Shown here: positions 33,773 through 42,581 of the stretch, piece after piece
Layout: every line of letters starts with the position of its first letter
Position numbering within the stretch: position 1 is the stretch's first letter
Assembly (NCBI GenBank): GCA_028276405.1
Contig: JAPYWJ010000001.1
Coordinates: 43,622-107,621, forward strand
Length of the DNA: 64,000 nucleotides
Direction of reading: 5' to 3'
Origin: Hydrogenobacter sp.
GTDB lineage: Bacteria > Aquificota > Aquificia > Aquificales > Aquificaceae
Position numbers and translations under genes: made by a program
The notes under the pieces: model-generated
Databases searched by the model: none
Told to the model about the DNA's origin: nothing
Seen by the model: only the letters and a program-made list of their open reading frames with translations

Positions 33773-35049
33773 GTTTCTCTCCTTATCCTTACGGACATGT
33801 AGTGGGCAAAGAGGCTTTCTGCTTTTGCTATGCTTTCGGTAGGTTCTGCTAGTCTATCAAAGCCTTCCTTAGATACATACAAAACAGAACTTCTTTTGAC
33901 AAAATCATAAACACCCAAAGGAGAAAAGAACTTAGCAGTGCCACCTGTAGGTAAGGTATGGTTTGGACCAAGAATGTAGTCTCCCAAAGCTTCCGTGCTG
34001 AACCTTCCTAAGAAGATGGCTCCTGCATGCCTTATATAAGGAAGAATAGAAAAGGGGTCCTCAGTTAGTATCTCAAGATGTTCTGGCGATATGTGATTAG
34101 CTACTTCGCACGCTTTGTAAAGGTCCTCCACGATAAATATGGTTCCAAAGCGCTCTATGGATCTTTTTGCTATTTCCTTTCTTGGGAAGTCTTCTATGAG
34201 TTTCTCAAGTTCCTCTTTTACTTTGATGGCGTGTTTTTCATCCGTTGTGATGAGAAACGCTCCTGCAAGCTCATCGTGTTCCGCTTGAGAAAGAAGGTCA
34301 ACAGCTACCCAGGATGGTTTGCAAGATCCATCTGATATGACGAGTATTTCAGAAGGTCCTGCAAACATATCTACATCCACTACACCAAATAGGAGTTTTT
34401 TTGCGATGGATACATATATGTTGCCAGGACCAACTATCTTATCAACTTTTGGTATAGTCTGTGTTCCATAGGCAAGGCTTGCAATAGCTTGAGCACCACC
34501 TATTTGGTAAACCCTGCTTACACCGGATATAAAGGCAGACGCAAGGGTGTATCTGTTGGGCTTAGGCGAGACCATTATAACTTCTTCAACTCCTGCAACT
34601 ACCGCCGGCACTACATTCATGAGAACTGTTGAAGGGTAAGATGCTTTGCCACCCGGTACATAAACCCCTACCCTTTCCAAGGGGATAACCTTCATACCAA
34701 GAAGGATACCCCTCTCTTCTGTAAAAAAGGACCTCTCTTTTTGTAGCTCGTGAAACCTCCTTATCCTCTCGTGAGCTATCTCAAGAGCAGAACGCACATC
34801 TTCCTCTATCTCGTTGTAAGCGTTTTCTAGCTCTTCATAAGGTATCTCTAAAGTATCTTCCGAAAGTTTTATACCATCAAACTTCTCCGTGTATTCTATT
34901 AGAGCTTTATCTCCTTCCTGCTTAACCCTCTTTATTATCTCCCTTACAGTAGGTTCGTACTGTTCTTCTAAGACTTCTCCCCTTTTTACTATAAATCTGA
35001 GCCTTTCGTTAAACCTCCACGCAACGCCTCTTAAGTCTTCTATCTTCAT
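33769..35049 (-). CDS. hisD: Histidinol dehydrogenase HisD
   Basis: Oxidises L-histidinol to histidine in two NAD-dependent steps (426 aa). Conserved parts include YVPGGKASYPSTVLMN, the GPGNIYVSIAKK loop, AGPSEILVISDG and the QAEHDELAGAFL segment with the catalytic Gln/His ligands. The C-terminal NHTLPTGGTAKF is also present. The minus-strand TATAAT (35058-35063) is 8 bases before the ATG and no Shine-Dalgarno is seen. It heads an operon with an unrelated lipoprotein, a helical protein and an AtpZ-like protein, not with other his genes. Confidence 0.95.
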   Translation of the reverse strand: MKIEDLRGVAWRFNERLRFIVKRGEVLEEQYEPTVREIIKRVKQEGDKALIEYTEKFDGIKLSEDTLEIPYEELENAYNEIEEDVRSALEIAHERIRRFHELQKERSFFTEERGILLGMKVIPLERVGVYVPGGKASYPSTVLMNVVPAVVAGVEEVIMVSPKPNRYTLASAFISGVSRVYQIGGAQAIASLAYGTQTIPKVDKIVGPGNIYVSIAKKLLFGVVDVDMFAGPSEILVISDGSCKPSWVAVDLLSQAEHDELAGAFLITTDEKHAIKVKEELEKLIEDFPRKEIAKRSIERFGTIFIVEDLYKACEVANHISPEHLEILTEDPFSILPYIRHAGAIFLGRFSTEALGDYILGPNHTLPTGGTAKFFSPLGVYDFVKRSSVLYVSKEGFDRLAEPTESIAKAESLFAHYMSVRIRRET

Positions 35050-35109
35050 AATCTACCATTATAAACCCTACCTTGTCTTTAGCGACCTATTGCTGTGATC
35101 TTTATCATA

Positions 35110-35137
35110 TTGCAAACAATTTTCATTTAGTTATTAT
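35110..35137 (+). promoter_or_regulatory. ahpC promoter
   Basis: TTGCAA (35110-35115) and TATTAT (35132-35137) are separated by 16 bases, predicting a start near 35144. The leader carries AGGAGGTG (35157-35164), 6 bases before the ATG. No obvious PerR or OxyR palindrome was recognised. Confidence 0.6.
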
Positions 35138-35170
35138 ATTCAATACTAAAAACTTAAGGAGGTGAAAAAC

Positions 35171-35773
35171 ATGATGGTAGGACAGAGAGTTCCCAACTTT
35201 GAGCTAGAAGTTTACGACCCAAAAAGCGGAAGTTTTGGTAAGGTGTCTTTGGAAGACCTATTGAAAGAACGCAGATGGGTAGTGATCTTCTTCTATCCGG
35301 CAGACTTTACCTTTGTGTGTCCCACGGAGCTTGCAGATTTGGCAGACAGGTATGAGGATCTTCAAAAGATGGGTGTCGAAGTTATATCTGTATCAACAGA
35401 TACTAAGTATGTACATCTGGCATGGCACAAAAGTGAGAAGCTTTTAGAAAAAGTGAAGTTCCCCATGGGTGCAGACCCCACTGGCAAAGTTTCCAAACTC
35501 TTTGGTGTTTATGATGAGAACACAGGGCTTTCTTTGAGAGGGACTTTTATAATAAACCCAGAAGGTATTTTGGTAAGCTCTGAGATAAACTTTTATAATG
35601 TGGGAAGAAATACGGAAGAACTAATTAGAAAGATGGAAGCCAATATATACCTTATGAGTCATCCTGATGAGGCTTGCCCTGCTCAATGGAGAAAAGGGAA
35701 AAAAACGCTAAAACCTTCCGAGAAGCTGGTAGGAAAGGTTTATGAAGCTTTGAGACATGAGGAATATATTTAA
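35171..35773 (+). CDS. ahpC: AhpC/Prx1-type peroxiredoxin
   Basis: Reduces H2O2 and organic peroxides. The peroxidatic cysteine is C50 in DFTFVCPTE and the resolving cysteine C169 in DEACPAQW, so this is a typical 2-Cys enzyme (200 aa). The ATG at 35171 is chosen because an in-frame GTG at 35162 lies inside the AGGAGGTG Shine-Dalgarno. It is followed after 24 bases by a thioredoxin-reductase-like gene, which is probably its reductase. Confidence 0.93.
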   Translation: MMVGQRVPNFELEVYDPKSGSFGKVSLEDLLKERRWVVIFFYPADFTFVCPTELADLADRYEDLQKMGVEVISVSTDTKYVHLAWHKSEKLLEKVKFPMGADPTGKVSKLFGVYDENTGLSLRGTFIINPEGILVSSEINFYNVGRNTEELIRKMEANIYLMSHPDEACPAQWRKGKKTLKPSEKLVGKVYEALRHEEYI

Positions 35774-35797
35774 AAGTACTTTCTGTGGAGGTAGAAG

Positions 35798-36769
35798 ATG
35801 GAGCTCACATTGGACTTTACCACTGATAAAGTTTACGATGTGATAGTAATTGGAGCAGGACCAGCTGGCTCTTCTGCTGCCATATACACCGCAAGGGCTG
35901 GGCTTTCTACTTTGGTGCTCTATAGGGCAGAGGCGGATGGTGCTCTTGGTGTGACTCAGCAGATAGAAAACTACCCAGGTATAAGAGGACCCATATCAGG
36001 CTACGAACTTTTGAAGCTCTTAAGGGAACATGCAAAAGCCTTTGGTGCAGAGTTTGTAAGAGGCAAAGTGATTGCCACAGACCTTCTTGGTGAGGTCAAA
36101 AAGGTTTATACCATAGATGGTAGGGAATTTAAAGGAAGGGCAGTCATAATAGCCTCTGGTGCTATGGAAAGGACTAACAAGTATAAAGGAGAAGACGAGT
36201 TTTTAGGTAAGGGCGTATCTTATTGCGGTGTTTGTGATGCAGCCTTCTTCAAAAAAAGACCTGTTGCGGTCGTAGGAGAAGATGATTATGCCTTGGAGGA
36301 GACAGAGTTTATTGCGCGCTTTGCCAGCAAGATATACCTAATTGTGCCATCCAGCAGGATAAAGGCACCACAGGAAATGATCCAAGAGATAGAGGCTCAC
36401 AAAAATGTAGAGATCCTTCTCCACCACAGGGTATTAGAAATAGTAGGCAGTTCTTTGGTAGAAGGTATAAAGGTTCAAGACATAAAAAACAAAGAGGTAA
36501 AGCTCCTTCAGGTGGACGGAGTGTTTATATTCCTAGGTGGGAATAAACCTTCGGTAGACTTTCTCATGAACCAAGTGGAGATGACGGATGAACACTGTAT
36601 AGTGGTTAACGAAGAGATGATGACCTCTGTTCCGGGTGTCTTTGCTGCAGGTGATGTGCTTTGCACCAACATAAAGCAGGCGGTTATTGCGGCAGCAGAT
36701 GGGGTCAAAGCGGCGCTTGCTGTAGACAAGTATCTGAACAAAAAAGCAAAAATCACATCTCAGTGGTGA
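35798..36769 (+). CDS. Thioredoxin reductase-like flavoprotein with altered NADPH site
   Basis: A 323 aa FAD protein of the low-molecular-weight thioredoxin reductase fold. The FAD loop GAGPAGSSA (19-27), redox pair CGVC (143-146) and C-terminal FAD motif GVFAAGDVL are intact. The second Rossmann loop, normally GGGDSA, reads GEDDYA (160-165). The NADPH-phosphate motif HRRxxxR is replaced by VPSSRIKA (183-190). It therefore probably does not use NADPH in the usual way; NADH, ferredoxin or another donor is possible. Its position directly after ahpC, with a GGAGGT Shine-Dalgarno, suggests it reduces that peroxiredoxin. A canonical trxB lies at 55017-55958. Confidence 0.85.
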   Translation: MELTLDFTTDKVYDVIVIGAGPAGSSAAIYTARAGLSTLVLYRAEADGALGVTQQIENYPGIRGPISGYELLKLLREHAKAFGAEFVRGKVIATDLLGEVKKVYTIDGREFKGRAVIIASGAMERTNKYKGEDEFLGKGVSYCGVCDAAFFKKRPVAVVGEDDYALEETEFIARFASKIYLIVPSSRIKAPQEMIQEIEAHKNVEILLHHRVLEIVGSSLVEGIKVQDIKNKEVKLLQVDGVFIFLGGNKPSVDFLMNQVEMTDEHCIVVNEEMMTSVPGVFAAGDVLCTNIKQAVIAAADGVKAALAVDKYLNKKAKITSQW

Positions 36770-36773
36770 TCTG

Positions 36774-37733
36774 ATGAAACTGGATAAAGAGATAGTTGCT
36801 GTTGCCTTTGAAAAGTTCAAAAGCTTGAAAATCTTAGTAGTGGGTGATGTCATACTTGACAGATATGTGTTTGGAAAAGTAGAACGCATATCCCCAGAAG
36901 CACCAGTTCCTATAGTTGAGGTTCAAAGGGAAGAGTTCAGACTTGGAGGTGCGGGAAATGTTGCCAGCAATCTCAGTGCTTTAGGTGTAGAAACTTACCT
37001 TGTGGGTATCACAGGAGAAGACTCTGGGATGAATTTAATAAAAGAGCTTTTGAGGGAAAGTAAAGTACAGGATCTCACAGTTCAAGACCCAAGCAGACCT
37101 ACAACACAGAAGGTAAGGGTAATATCCATGTCTCAACAGCTCATCAGAATAGACAGGGAAGACAAAAAACCACCAGAAGGAAAAGTGTTAAAAAAACTCT
37201 TAGAAAATATAGAGCTTGATGTGGATGGGATCATCCTCTCAGACTATGCAAAAGGTGTAGTGTGTGAAAGAGTTCTAATGGCAGTTAAATCCAATGGAAA
37301 GTTTTATTCTGTAGACCCAAGACCACAGAACGCTCACCTTTACAGAGGTGCAGACCTTATGACACCTAACGAAAGGGAAGCAAGACAGATGTTTCGTGCA
37401 GAGAGCCTTGAAGAGCTTGGTTGGGGGCTAAAAAAGGAACTAGGTCTGAAAACCCTCACCATAACCTTAGGTCCAAAGGGTATAGCTCTTTTTGACAAGG
37501 AGTTTAATTTATATCCCGCAAGAGCAAAGCAGGTTTACGATGTAACTGGTGCAGGGGATACTGTAGTTGCAGTGCTTACAGCCTGTGCTCTTTCTGGTCT
37601 TGGTTGGGATATTGCCTGTGAGCTTGCCAATGTCTGTGCTGGTATAGTAGTCAGCAAATTAGGAACTGCAAGCCCAACCTTTGAAGAAGTCATCCAATAT
37701 GTAGAGGAAGTGCTTGAAAGGAAAGAAGTTTGA
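36774..37733 (+). CDS. hldA: D-glycero-beta-D-manno-heptose-7-phosphate kinase (RfaE domain I)
   Basis: PfkB-family sugar kinase making heptose-1,7-bisphosphate for the inner core of lipopolysaccharide. Motifs include [21 protein letters not shown] substrate binding (as [12 protein letters not shown]), ILSDYAKGV and the catalytic [13 protein letters not shown]. At 319 aa only the kinase half is present; the nucleotidyltransferase half found in fused HldE is absent. It starts 4 bases after the reductase-like gene and overlaps the UPF0102 gene by 20 bases. Confidence 0.9.
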   Translation: MKLDKEIVAVAFEKFKSLKILVVGDVILDRYVFGKVERISPEAPVPIVEVQREEFRLGGAGNVASNLSALGVETYLVGITGEDSGMNLIKELLRESKVQDLTVQDPSRPTTQKVRVISMSQQLIRIDREDKKPPEGKVLKKLLENIELDVDGIILSDYAKGVVCERVLMAVKSNGKFYSVDPRPQNAHLYRGADLMTPNEREARQMFRAESLEELGWGLKKELGLKTLTITLGPKGIALFDKEFNLYPARAKQVYDVTGAGDTVVAVLTACALSGLGWDIACELANVCAGIVVSKLGTASPTFEEVIQYVEEVLERKEV

Positions 37734-38037
37734 AGATATAGCTTGTGCATACTTAGAATCCAAAGGCTACAAAATACTTCGTAGAAACTTCTATTGCAAA
37801 GGTGGAGAGATAGACATTATAGCACAGGAAGAGGATACCATTGTGTTTGTTGAGGTAAAAGGCTCTGTAAAATTAGTCTTTACAGATCCTGCAGAACGCA
37901 TAGACAAAAAGAAGATGGAGAGATTACTAAGATGCATTGAAGAGTTTTTGGCAGAAAATCCTTACGAGAATGTAAGGATAGACGCTCTGATAGTAAGAGA
38001 CAAAGAGGTTGAACACATAAAAGGTATTGAGCTATAA
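37714..38037 (+). CDS. UPF0102 (YraN) family protein
   Basis: A 107 aa protein of the YraN family with a restriction-endonuclease-like core. [24 protein letters not shown] is followed by the catalytic-type [21 protein letters not shown], with the D-(x)n-E-x-K pattern. Its biological role is unsettled; a DNA-repair or nuclease role has been suggested for the family. The start is a TTG 20 bases inside the heptose kinase gene. Its stop lies 10 bases before purS, and its last codons carry the purS promoter. Confidence 0.88.
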   Translation: MKGKKFEDIACAYLESKGYKILRRNFYCKGGEIDIIAQEEDTIVFVEVKGSVKLVFTDPAERIDKKKMERLLRCIEEFLAENPYENVRIDALIVRDKEVEHIKGIEL

Positions 38038-38038
38038 T
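38009..38038 (+). promoter_or_regulatory. purS-purQ promoter (leaderless geometry)
   Basis: TTGAAC (38009-38014) is 18 bases from TATAAT (38033-38038), inside the 3' end of the UPF0102 gene. The predicted start, near 38044-38045, is only 3-4 bases before the purS ATG (38048), and there is no Shine-Dalgarno. Confidence 0.6.
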
Positions 38039-38047
38039 CTTAACTGC

Positions 38048-38260
38048 ATGAAAGTGAGAGTTTTGATACTTCCTAAAAAGGGGCTTTTGGATCCAGAGGG
38101 TAGGGCAGTAAAAGAGATGCTGTTAGAAAACGGCTACGGTGTCCAAGATGTAAAAGTGGGAAAAGTTGTAGATCTTGAGGTGGAAGATGGCACCAACATA
38201 AAAGAGCTTGTAGAAAAGTTTTTGGTAAACCCTCTCATTGAGGAGTACATAATAGAATGA
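38048..38260 (+). CDS. purS: Phosphoribosylformylglycinamidine synthase, PurS subunit
   Basis: Small bridging subunit of the PurS-PurQ-PurL complex that converts FGAR to FGAM in purine synthesis. The 70 aa sequence has the PurS pattern: LPKKGLLDPEGRAV, then GYGVQDVKVGKVVDLEV and a C-terminal FLVNPLIEEYIIE. The ATG at 38048 replaces a longer frame starting at 38027, whose extra residues would be encoded by the promoter. It overlaps purQ by 4 bases. PurL is not in the window. Confidence 0.92.
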   Translation: MKVRVLILPKKGLLDPEGRAVKEMLLENGYGVQDVKVGKVVDLEVEDGTNIKELVEKFLVNPLIEEYIIE

Positions 38261-38937
38261 AGTTTGCCATTTGCGTATTTCCGGGTTCTAACTGTGATTA
38301 CGATGTGTATTATGTGATAAAAGATATTCTCGGTCAATCTGCGGAGTTTGTACATTACACGCAGAAAAACTTAGAAGGATACGATTGCGTAGTGCTTCCC
38401 GGTGGTTTTTCCTTTGGAGATTACCTGAGAGCTGGTGCCCTTGCAAGTAAAACACCTTTAGCTTACGCTGTGCAGGACTTTGCTCAAAAAGGTGGGCTCG
38501 TGCTTGGCATATGCAACGGCTTTCAGATACTCACAGAGCTTCACCTACTACCAGGAGCTCTCCTCAAAAACGAAAACCTAAGATTTATTTGTAAGGATGT
38601 TTACTTAAGGGTGGAAAACAGTCAGATTCCCTTCACAAGAAAGATAGAAAAAGGAGAGGTTCTCAACATACCCATAGCGCACGGCGAAGGTAGGTATTAT
38701 GTTCCTGAGGACCTTCTTAAACAGATGGAGGATAGAAACCAGATCGTTTTAAGATACTGTGAAAAGGACGGCAGTATTACACCCTCATCAAATCCCAACG
38801 GTTCTATAGACAACATAGCAGGGGTGTGCAACAAAGAAGGTAATGTGTTTGGCCTTATGCCACATCCAGAGCGAGCAAGTGAAGACCTTCTTGGCTCTCA
38901 CGATGGGCTTCTTTTTTGGCACTCCTTAATAAGCTAA
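38257..38937 (+). CDS. purQ: Phosphoribosylformylglycinamidine synthase, PurQ (glutaminase) subunit
   Basis: Class I glutamine amidotransferase supplying ammonia to PurL. The N-terminus FAICVFPGSNCDYD and oxyanion segment PGGFSFGDYLRAGA precede the nucleophile GICNGFQ. The catalytic His-Glu pair is in GLMPHPERA. At 226 aa it has normal length. It is coupled to purS (ATGA overlap). Its stop overlaps the convergent transglutaminase gene by 4 bases. Confidence 0.95.
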   Translation: MKFAICVFPGSNCDYDVYYVIKDILGQSAEFVHYTQKNLEGYDCVVLPGGFSFGDYLRAGALASKTPLAYAVQDFAQKGGLVLGICNGFQILTELHLLPGALLKNENLRFICKDVYLRVENSQIPFTRKIEKGEVLNIPIAHGEGRYYVPEDLLKQMEDRNQIVLRYCEKDGSITPSSNPNGSIDNIAGVCNKEGNVFGLMPHPERASEDLLGSHDGLLFWHSLIS

Positions 38938-39968
38938 TCAATGATTGTGTATCTGGATAGCTCAAAGGTGAGCTTGTACTTGTCTATCAACTTACCGTTC
39001 ACCTCTGCCAGAGGATACATAAACTCGTTGACTTTTTCACCATTAGCAAGAGGTGGTTCTAAGGAAAAATCCCTTGCGCTGCCCCAGGCTATCCAGTGAG
39101 CATCCCAATTACCAAAGAGAAATTCTCTTACCTTTTTGACTTTTGGATCACTTAGCGAAAGATTTTCCTCAAGTATAAACTTTCTAACATCCGCTGGGTC
39201 TACTGGTACCCACCGTCCCAAATAAAATTCCGCTCTACAGTGTTGTGCCTTTGTAGCATCCCTATTTACAGAAGATATACCTTTTGATAAGGAAGAAGGG
39301 GCTACTCTTATTCCAAAAACCTCCCTTGCCGGTATACCACTTGCTCTGCAAAGAGCTACGAACAAGGAGTTTATGTCCGTGCACTTTCCACCAAAATATC
39401 CCGTTTCCAACATACTTTTTACATCACCCGTACCACACCCGAGAATTTTGGAATCTCTAAAAGTGTTCTCTACTACCCAGTCATATATAGCCTTTACCTT
39501 TTCAAGATCATCCTTCTTTCCAGAAATTATTCTATCGGCATACTCTTTAACTATGCCATCCGTAGGTACATGTTCCGTAGGTTTCAAAAACAGAGTTACA
39601 TCCTCTGGTAAAGTGTGATTACTTTTGGGAAGTTTTTTAAGGTTGGTGCTTCTGCTTTGGTATTCAACATCAAAGATCACCTCAAGCTCTTTAATTCCGC
39701 TACCCTCTTTAAACTCTGCGTAAAGAACAGGTGCACCGTAAACCTTATCCCTTTTAATATCATAGTATGATGCACTTGTTCTAACTTCAACACTTAAAAG
39801 CCTTTGGTAGTCCGTGTTTTCAGGAACTGGAACCCAGAGCCTTACACCCTCTTTAAAGGGTAGTTTTACAGTGTATGAGAGCTTTGTCCTTTTGACTTCT
39901 TTTGAATTGCTCAACTTTGGTAAGATGAGCACCACGAGTGTGAGTTTTAAAAAATCTCTTCTATCCAT
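38934..39968 (-). CDS. Tat-exported transglutaminase-like cysteine protein
   Basis: A 344 aa exported protein. MDRRDFLKLTLVVLIL is a twin-arginine signal (RRDFLK). The core of the transglutaminase-like fold has the catalytic triad in GGKCTDINSLFVALCRASGIPAR (Cys), KAQHCRAEFYL (His) and WVPVDPADV (Asp). Such domains in bacteria are usually peptidases or of unknown substrate rather than protein cross-linkers. Tat export suggests folding before secretion. TATATT (39976-39981) is 7 bases before the ATG. It stands alone. Confidence 0.82.
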   Translation of the reverse strand: MDRRDFLKLTLVVLILPKLSNSKEVKRTKLSYTVKLPFKEGVRLWVPVPENTDYQRLLSVEVRTSASYYDIKRDKVYGAPVLYAEFKEGSGIKELEVIFDVEYQSRSTNLKKLPKSNHTLPEDVTLFLKPTEHVPTDGIVKEYADRIISGKKDDLEKVKAIYDWVVENTFRDSKILGCGTGDVKSMLETGYFGGKCTDINSLFVALCRASGIPAREVFGIRVAPSSLSKGISSVNRDATKAQHCRAEFYLGRWVPVDPADVRKFILEENLSLSDPKVKKVREFLFGNWDAHWIAWGSARDFSLEPPLANGEKVNEFMYPLAEVNGKLIDKYKLTFELSRYTIID

Positions 39969-40045
39969 ATAAGGTAATATAGGGTAAGCTTATGTTTGTA
40001 TCTATTGATTTTTTCAACATTTTAGAGATGGTTGTATCGAATTAT

Positions 40046-40792
40046 TCAATGCGTAAATCCGCTTCTGAGAAACTCCCTTACAAAAGGTATTTCTGAAGAA
40101 AGTATCTCCTGTGGGGAACCTATCTGTACCGCCTTGCCATCTTTTAGTACCATAAGTCTGTCGGATATGTTAAAAGCTGATATAAGGTCGTGGGACACTA
40201 CTATAGAGGTGGTGCCCATCTTGTCTCTCAAGGATAGGATAAGGTCATCTACCATTCTGCTTGTGATGGGGTCAAGGCCTGAGGTAGGCTCGTCGTAAAT
40301 GATCAGCTTGGGGTCTGTCGCTATGGCTCTTGCTATACCTACTCTCTTCCTCATTCCACCAGAAAGCTCTGAAGGATAAAGATCAAGGACACTTTCATCT
40401 AAACCTACAAGCCTTAGCTTTTCAAGGGCTAACTGTTTTATTTCTTTATGACTCATATTGGTGCGCTCAAGGTAGTAAAAGCCCACATTCTCCCAAACCT
40501 TTAAACTATCGAACAGTGCTGCACCTTGGAATACATAACCTATATCCTTTCTTATACTGTCAAGTTCTTTGATGCTCAGTGTGTTTATATCTCTTCCAAA
40601 AACTATAACTTTCCCTTTTGTAGGCTTCCACAGTCCTACTATGCACTTGGTTATGGATGTCTTACCGCTACCACTTCCACCCACTATAGTGAATATCTCA
40701 CCCTGAAACACCTCAAAATTTATGTCGCTCAAAATTTGCCTACTGTTTATGTCCACAGAAAGGTTTTCTACTTGAACTACTTTATTCACCAC
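40046..40792 (-). CDS. mlaF: MlaF-like ABC transporter ATPase
   Basis: ATPase of the Mla/Ttg2 class that moves phospholipids between inner and outer membranes. Walker A is GGSGSGKTS, the signature [14 protein letters not shown] and Walker [14 protein letters not shown]. The SGGM form and the closing residues resemble MlaF. The 248 aa protein overlaps leuS by 7 bases. No MlaE permease or MlaD substrate-binding gene lies beside it, so its partners are encoded elsewhere or it serves a different importer. Confidence 0.82.
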   Translation of the reverse strand: MVNKVVQVENLSVDINSRQILSDINFEVFQGEIFTIVGGSGSGKTSITKCIVGLWKPTKGKVIVFGRDINTLSIKELDSIRKDIGYVFQGAALFDSLKVWENVGFYYLERTNMSHKEIKQLALEKLRLVGLDESVLDLYPSELSGGMRKRVGIARAIATDPKLIIYDEPTSGLDPITSRMVDDLILSLRDKMGTTSIVVSHDLISAFNISDRLMVLKDGKAVQIGSPQEILSSEIPFVREFLRSGFTH

Positions 40793-42573
40793 AGTCTTCT
40801 GAAAAGTTCCTCTAAGTCATCTTCTTGCGTAAGACCCAGATGAGAAAGGTAAGATTCTATGCTCACCCATTTTTTTAGAACCATACCTTGTGTGATGAGG
40901 CGTAAAAAAGGCTCTTTGTCTTTTACCAACCCAAGGTCATAAAGAAACTTCTGGAAAAAGCGCGCATAAAGAAGGTGCAAAACCGCATGCTCTATACCTC
41001 CTATGTAAAAGTCAACAGGCATCCAAAATGCTACCTTTTCCTTTTGAAAAATCTCCTTCTCGTTCTTGGGATCACAGTATCTGAGAAAATACCAAGAGGA
41101 GTCAAAGAAGGTGTCCATAGTGTCTGTTTCTCGCTTTGCAGGACCTTTGCATTTGGGACATGTGGTATTTACAAAGTCCTCAACGGTCTCTAAGGGGTTC
41201 CCATGTCCGGTGATGCTTACATTTTTGGGCAGTAGAACGGGAAGGTCTTCCTCTGGCACCGGCACAGTACCGCACCTATCACAGTAAATTATGGGTATGG
41301 GTGTGCCCCAGTATCTCTGTCTTGATATGTTCCAATCTTTGAGTCTGTAGGTTATCCTAAAGTCTGCATGACCCCTTTCTTTTAGCCATGAAGTTATGGA
41401 CTTTTTTGCCTCTTGAGAAGACATGCCACTGAACGCACCCGAGTCTATTAAAACACCTTCTTCTTCGTAAGCTTTATCTTTTGGTAGATCTCCCTCTGAT
41501 GGTCTTACCACATACTTTATGGGCAATTGGTATTTAAGTGCGAATTCGTAGTCCCTTTGGTCATGAGCAGGCACTGCCATAATGGCACCTGTCCCATATT
41601 CATAAAGCACATAATTTGCGCTCCATACTAGCAGTTTTTCTCCGTTTGCAGGGTTTGTTGCATACACTCCCAAGAACACCCCTTCCTTTTCTTCCTCTTT
41701 TCCTCTTTCTTTGACAGGAATAGATTTCACCTTTCGAACAAAGCTCATAACTTCTTGCACTTTCCCTCCTCTTTTGGCAAGCTCTAAAGTAATAGGATGT
41801 TCCGGTGCAAGCACCAAGAAGGTTGCACCAAACACGGTATCGGGTCTTGTGGTGAATACTTCTATAGGAATGTCATCCACATAAAACTTTATAAGGGCAC
41901 CTTCGGACTTGCCTATCCAGTTTCTCTGCTGAGATATGACCCTTTCTGGCCATTTGCCTTCTAAAAGCTTGAGGTCCTCAAGGAGTCTCTCGGCGTAAGC
42001 GGTGATCTTCAGGTACCAAGAGGGAACCTCTTTCCTTACTACGGGAGTTGAACACCTCCAGCACCTTCCGTCCACTACCTGCTCGTTGGCAAGCACCGTC
42101 TGGTCGTTAGGACACCAGTTTACCTCTGCGAGCTTTCTGTATGCCAGACCTTTTTCGTAAAACTTCAAGAATAACCACTGGTTCCAGCGGTAGTACTCGG
42201 GATCACAGGTAGCTATCTCTCTGTCCCAATCGTAAGAAAAACCTAACCTCTTTAGTTGTCTTTTCATATAGCTTATGTTTTCATAGGTCCAATCTGCGGG
42301 ATGTACTCCTTGCTTTATTGCTGCGTTTTCGGCAGGTAATCCGAAAGCGTCCCACCCCATAGGATGAAGTACATTATAGCCTTTGAACCTCAAAAACCTC
42401 GCCAAAACATCCCCTATGGTGTAGTTTCGTACATGTCCCATGTGTATCCTTCCAGAAGGATAAGGGAACATTTCAAGAACATAAGCCTTCTCCCCTCCCT
42501 CGTTAGCTTTGAAAAGATTCATCTCTTCCCAAACTTTTTGCCACTTTTCCTCTACCTTCTGTGGGTCGTACAT
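40786..42573 (-). CDS. leuS: Leucyl-tRNA synthetase, alpha subunit (split LeuRS)
   Basis: A 595 aa N-terminal part of LeuRS. The HIGH signature is HMGH (44-47), followed by zinc-binding cysteines (NWCPND, CWRC), the CP1 editing domain ([12 protein letters not shown]) and the rest of the catalytic fold ([11 protein letters not shown]). It ends [10 protein letters not shown]...[12 protein letters not shown], exactly where KMSKS would follow, so KMSKS and the anticodon-binding domain must be on another chain. This matches the alpha/beta LeuRS known from Aquifex; the beta gene is not in this window. TATAAT (42581-42586) is 7 bases before the ATG and overlaps the dnaK stop. Confidence 0.93.
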   Translation of the reverse strand: MYDPQKVEEKWQKVWEEMNLFKANEGGEKAYVLEMFPYPSGRIHMGHVRNYTIGDVLARFLRFKGYNVLHPMGWDAFGLPAENAAIKQGVHPADWTYENISYMKRQLKRLGFSYDWDREIATCDPEYYRWNQWLFLKFYEKGLAYRKLAEVNWCPNDQTVLANEQVVDGRCWRCSTPVVRKEVPSWYLKITAYAERLLEDLKLLEGKWPERVISQQRNWIGKSEGALIKFYVDDIPIEVFTTRPDTVFGATFLVLAPEHPITLELAKRGGKVQEVMSFVRKVKSIPVKERGKEEEKEGVFLGVYATNPANGEKLLVWSANYVLYEYGTGAIMAVPAHDQRDYEFALKYQLPIKYVVRPSEGDLPKDKAYEEEGVLIDSGAFSGMSSQEAKKSITSWLKERGHADFRITYRLKDWNISRQRYWGTPIPIIYCDRCGTVPVPEEDLPVLLPKNVSITGHGNPLETVEDFVNTTCPKCKGPAKRETDTMDTFFDSSWYFLRYCDPKNEKEIFQKEKVAFWMPVDFYIGGIEHAVLHLLYARFFQKFLYDLGLVKDKEPFLRLITQGMVLKKWVSIESYLSHLGLTQEDDLEELFRRLW

Positions 42574-42581
42574 GATAAATA

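Noticed and set aside
40786..42573. leuS as a frameshifted pseudogene
   Set aside because: No KMSKS-containing continuation is found in any frame downstream; the space is filled by an intact mlaF-like gene, and the split matches the known alpha subunit.
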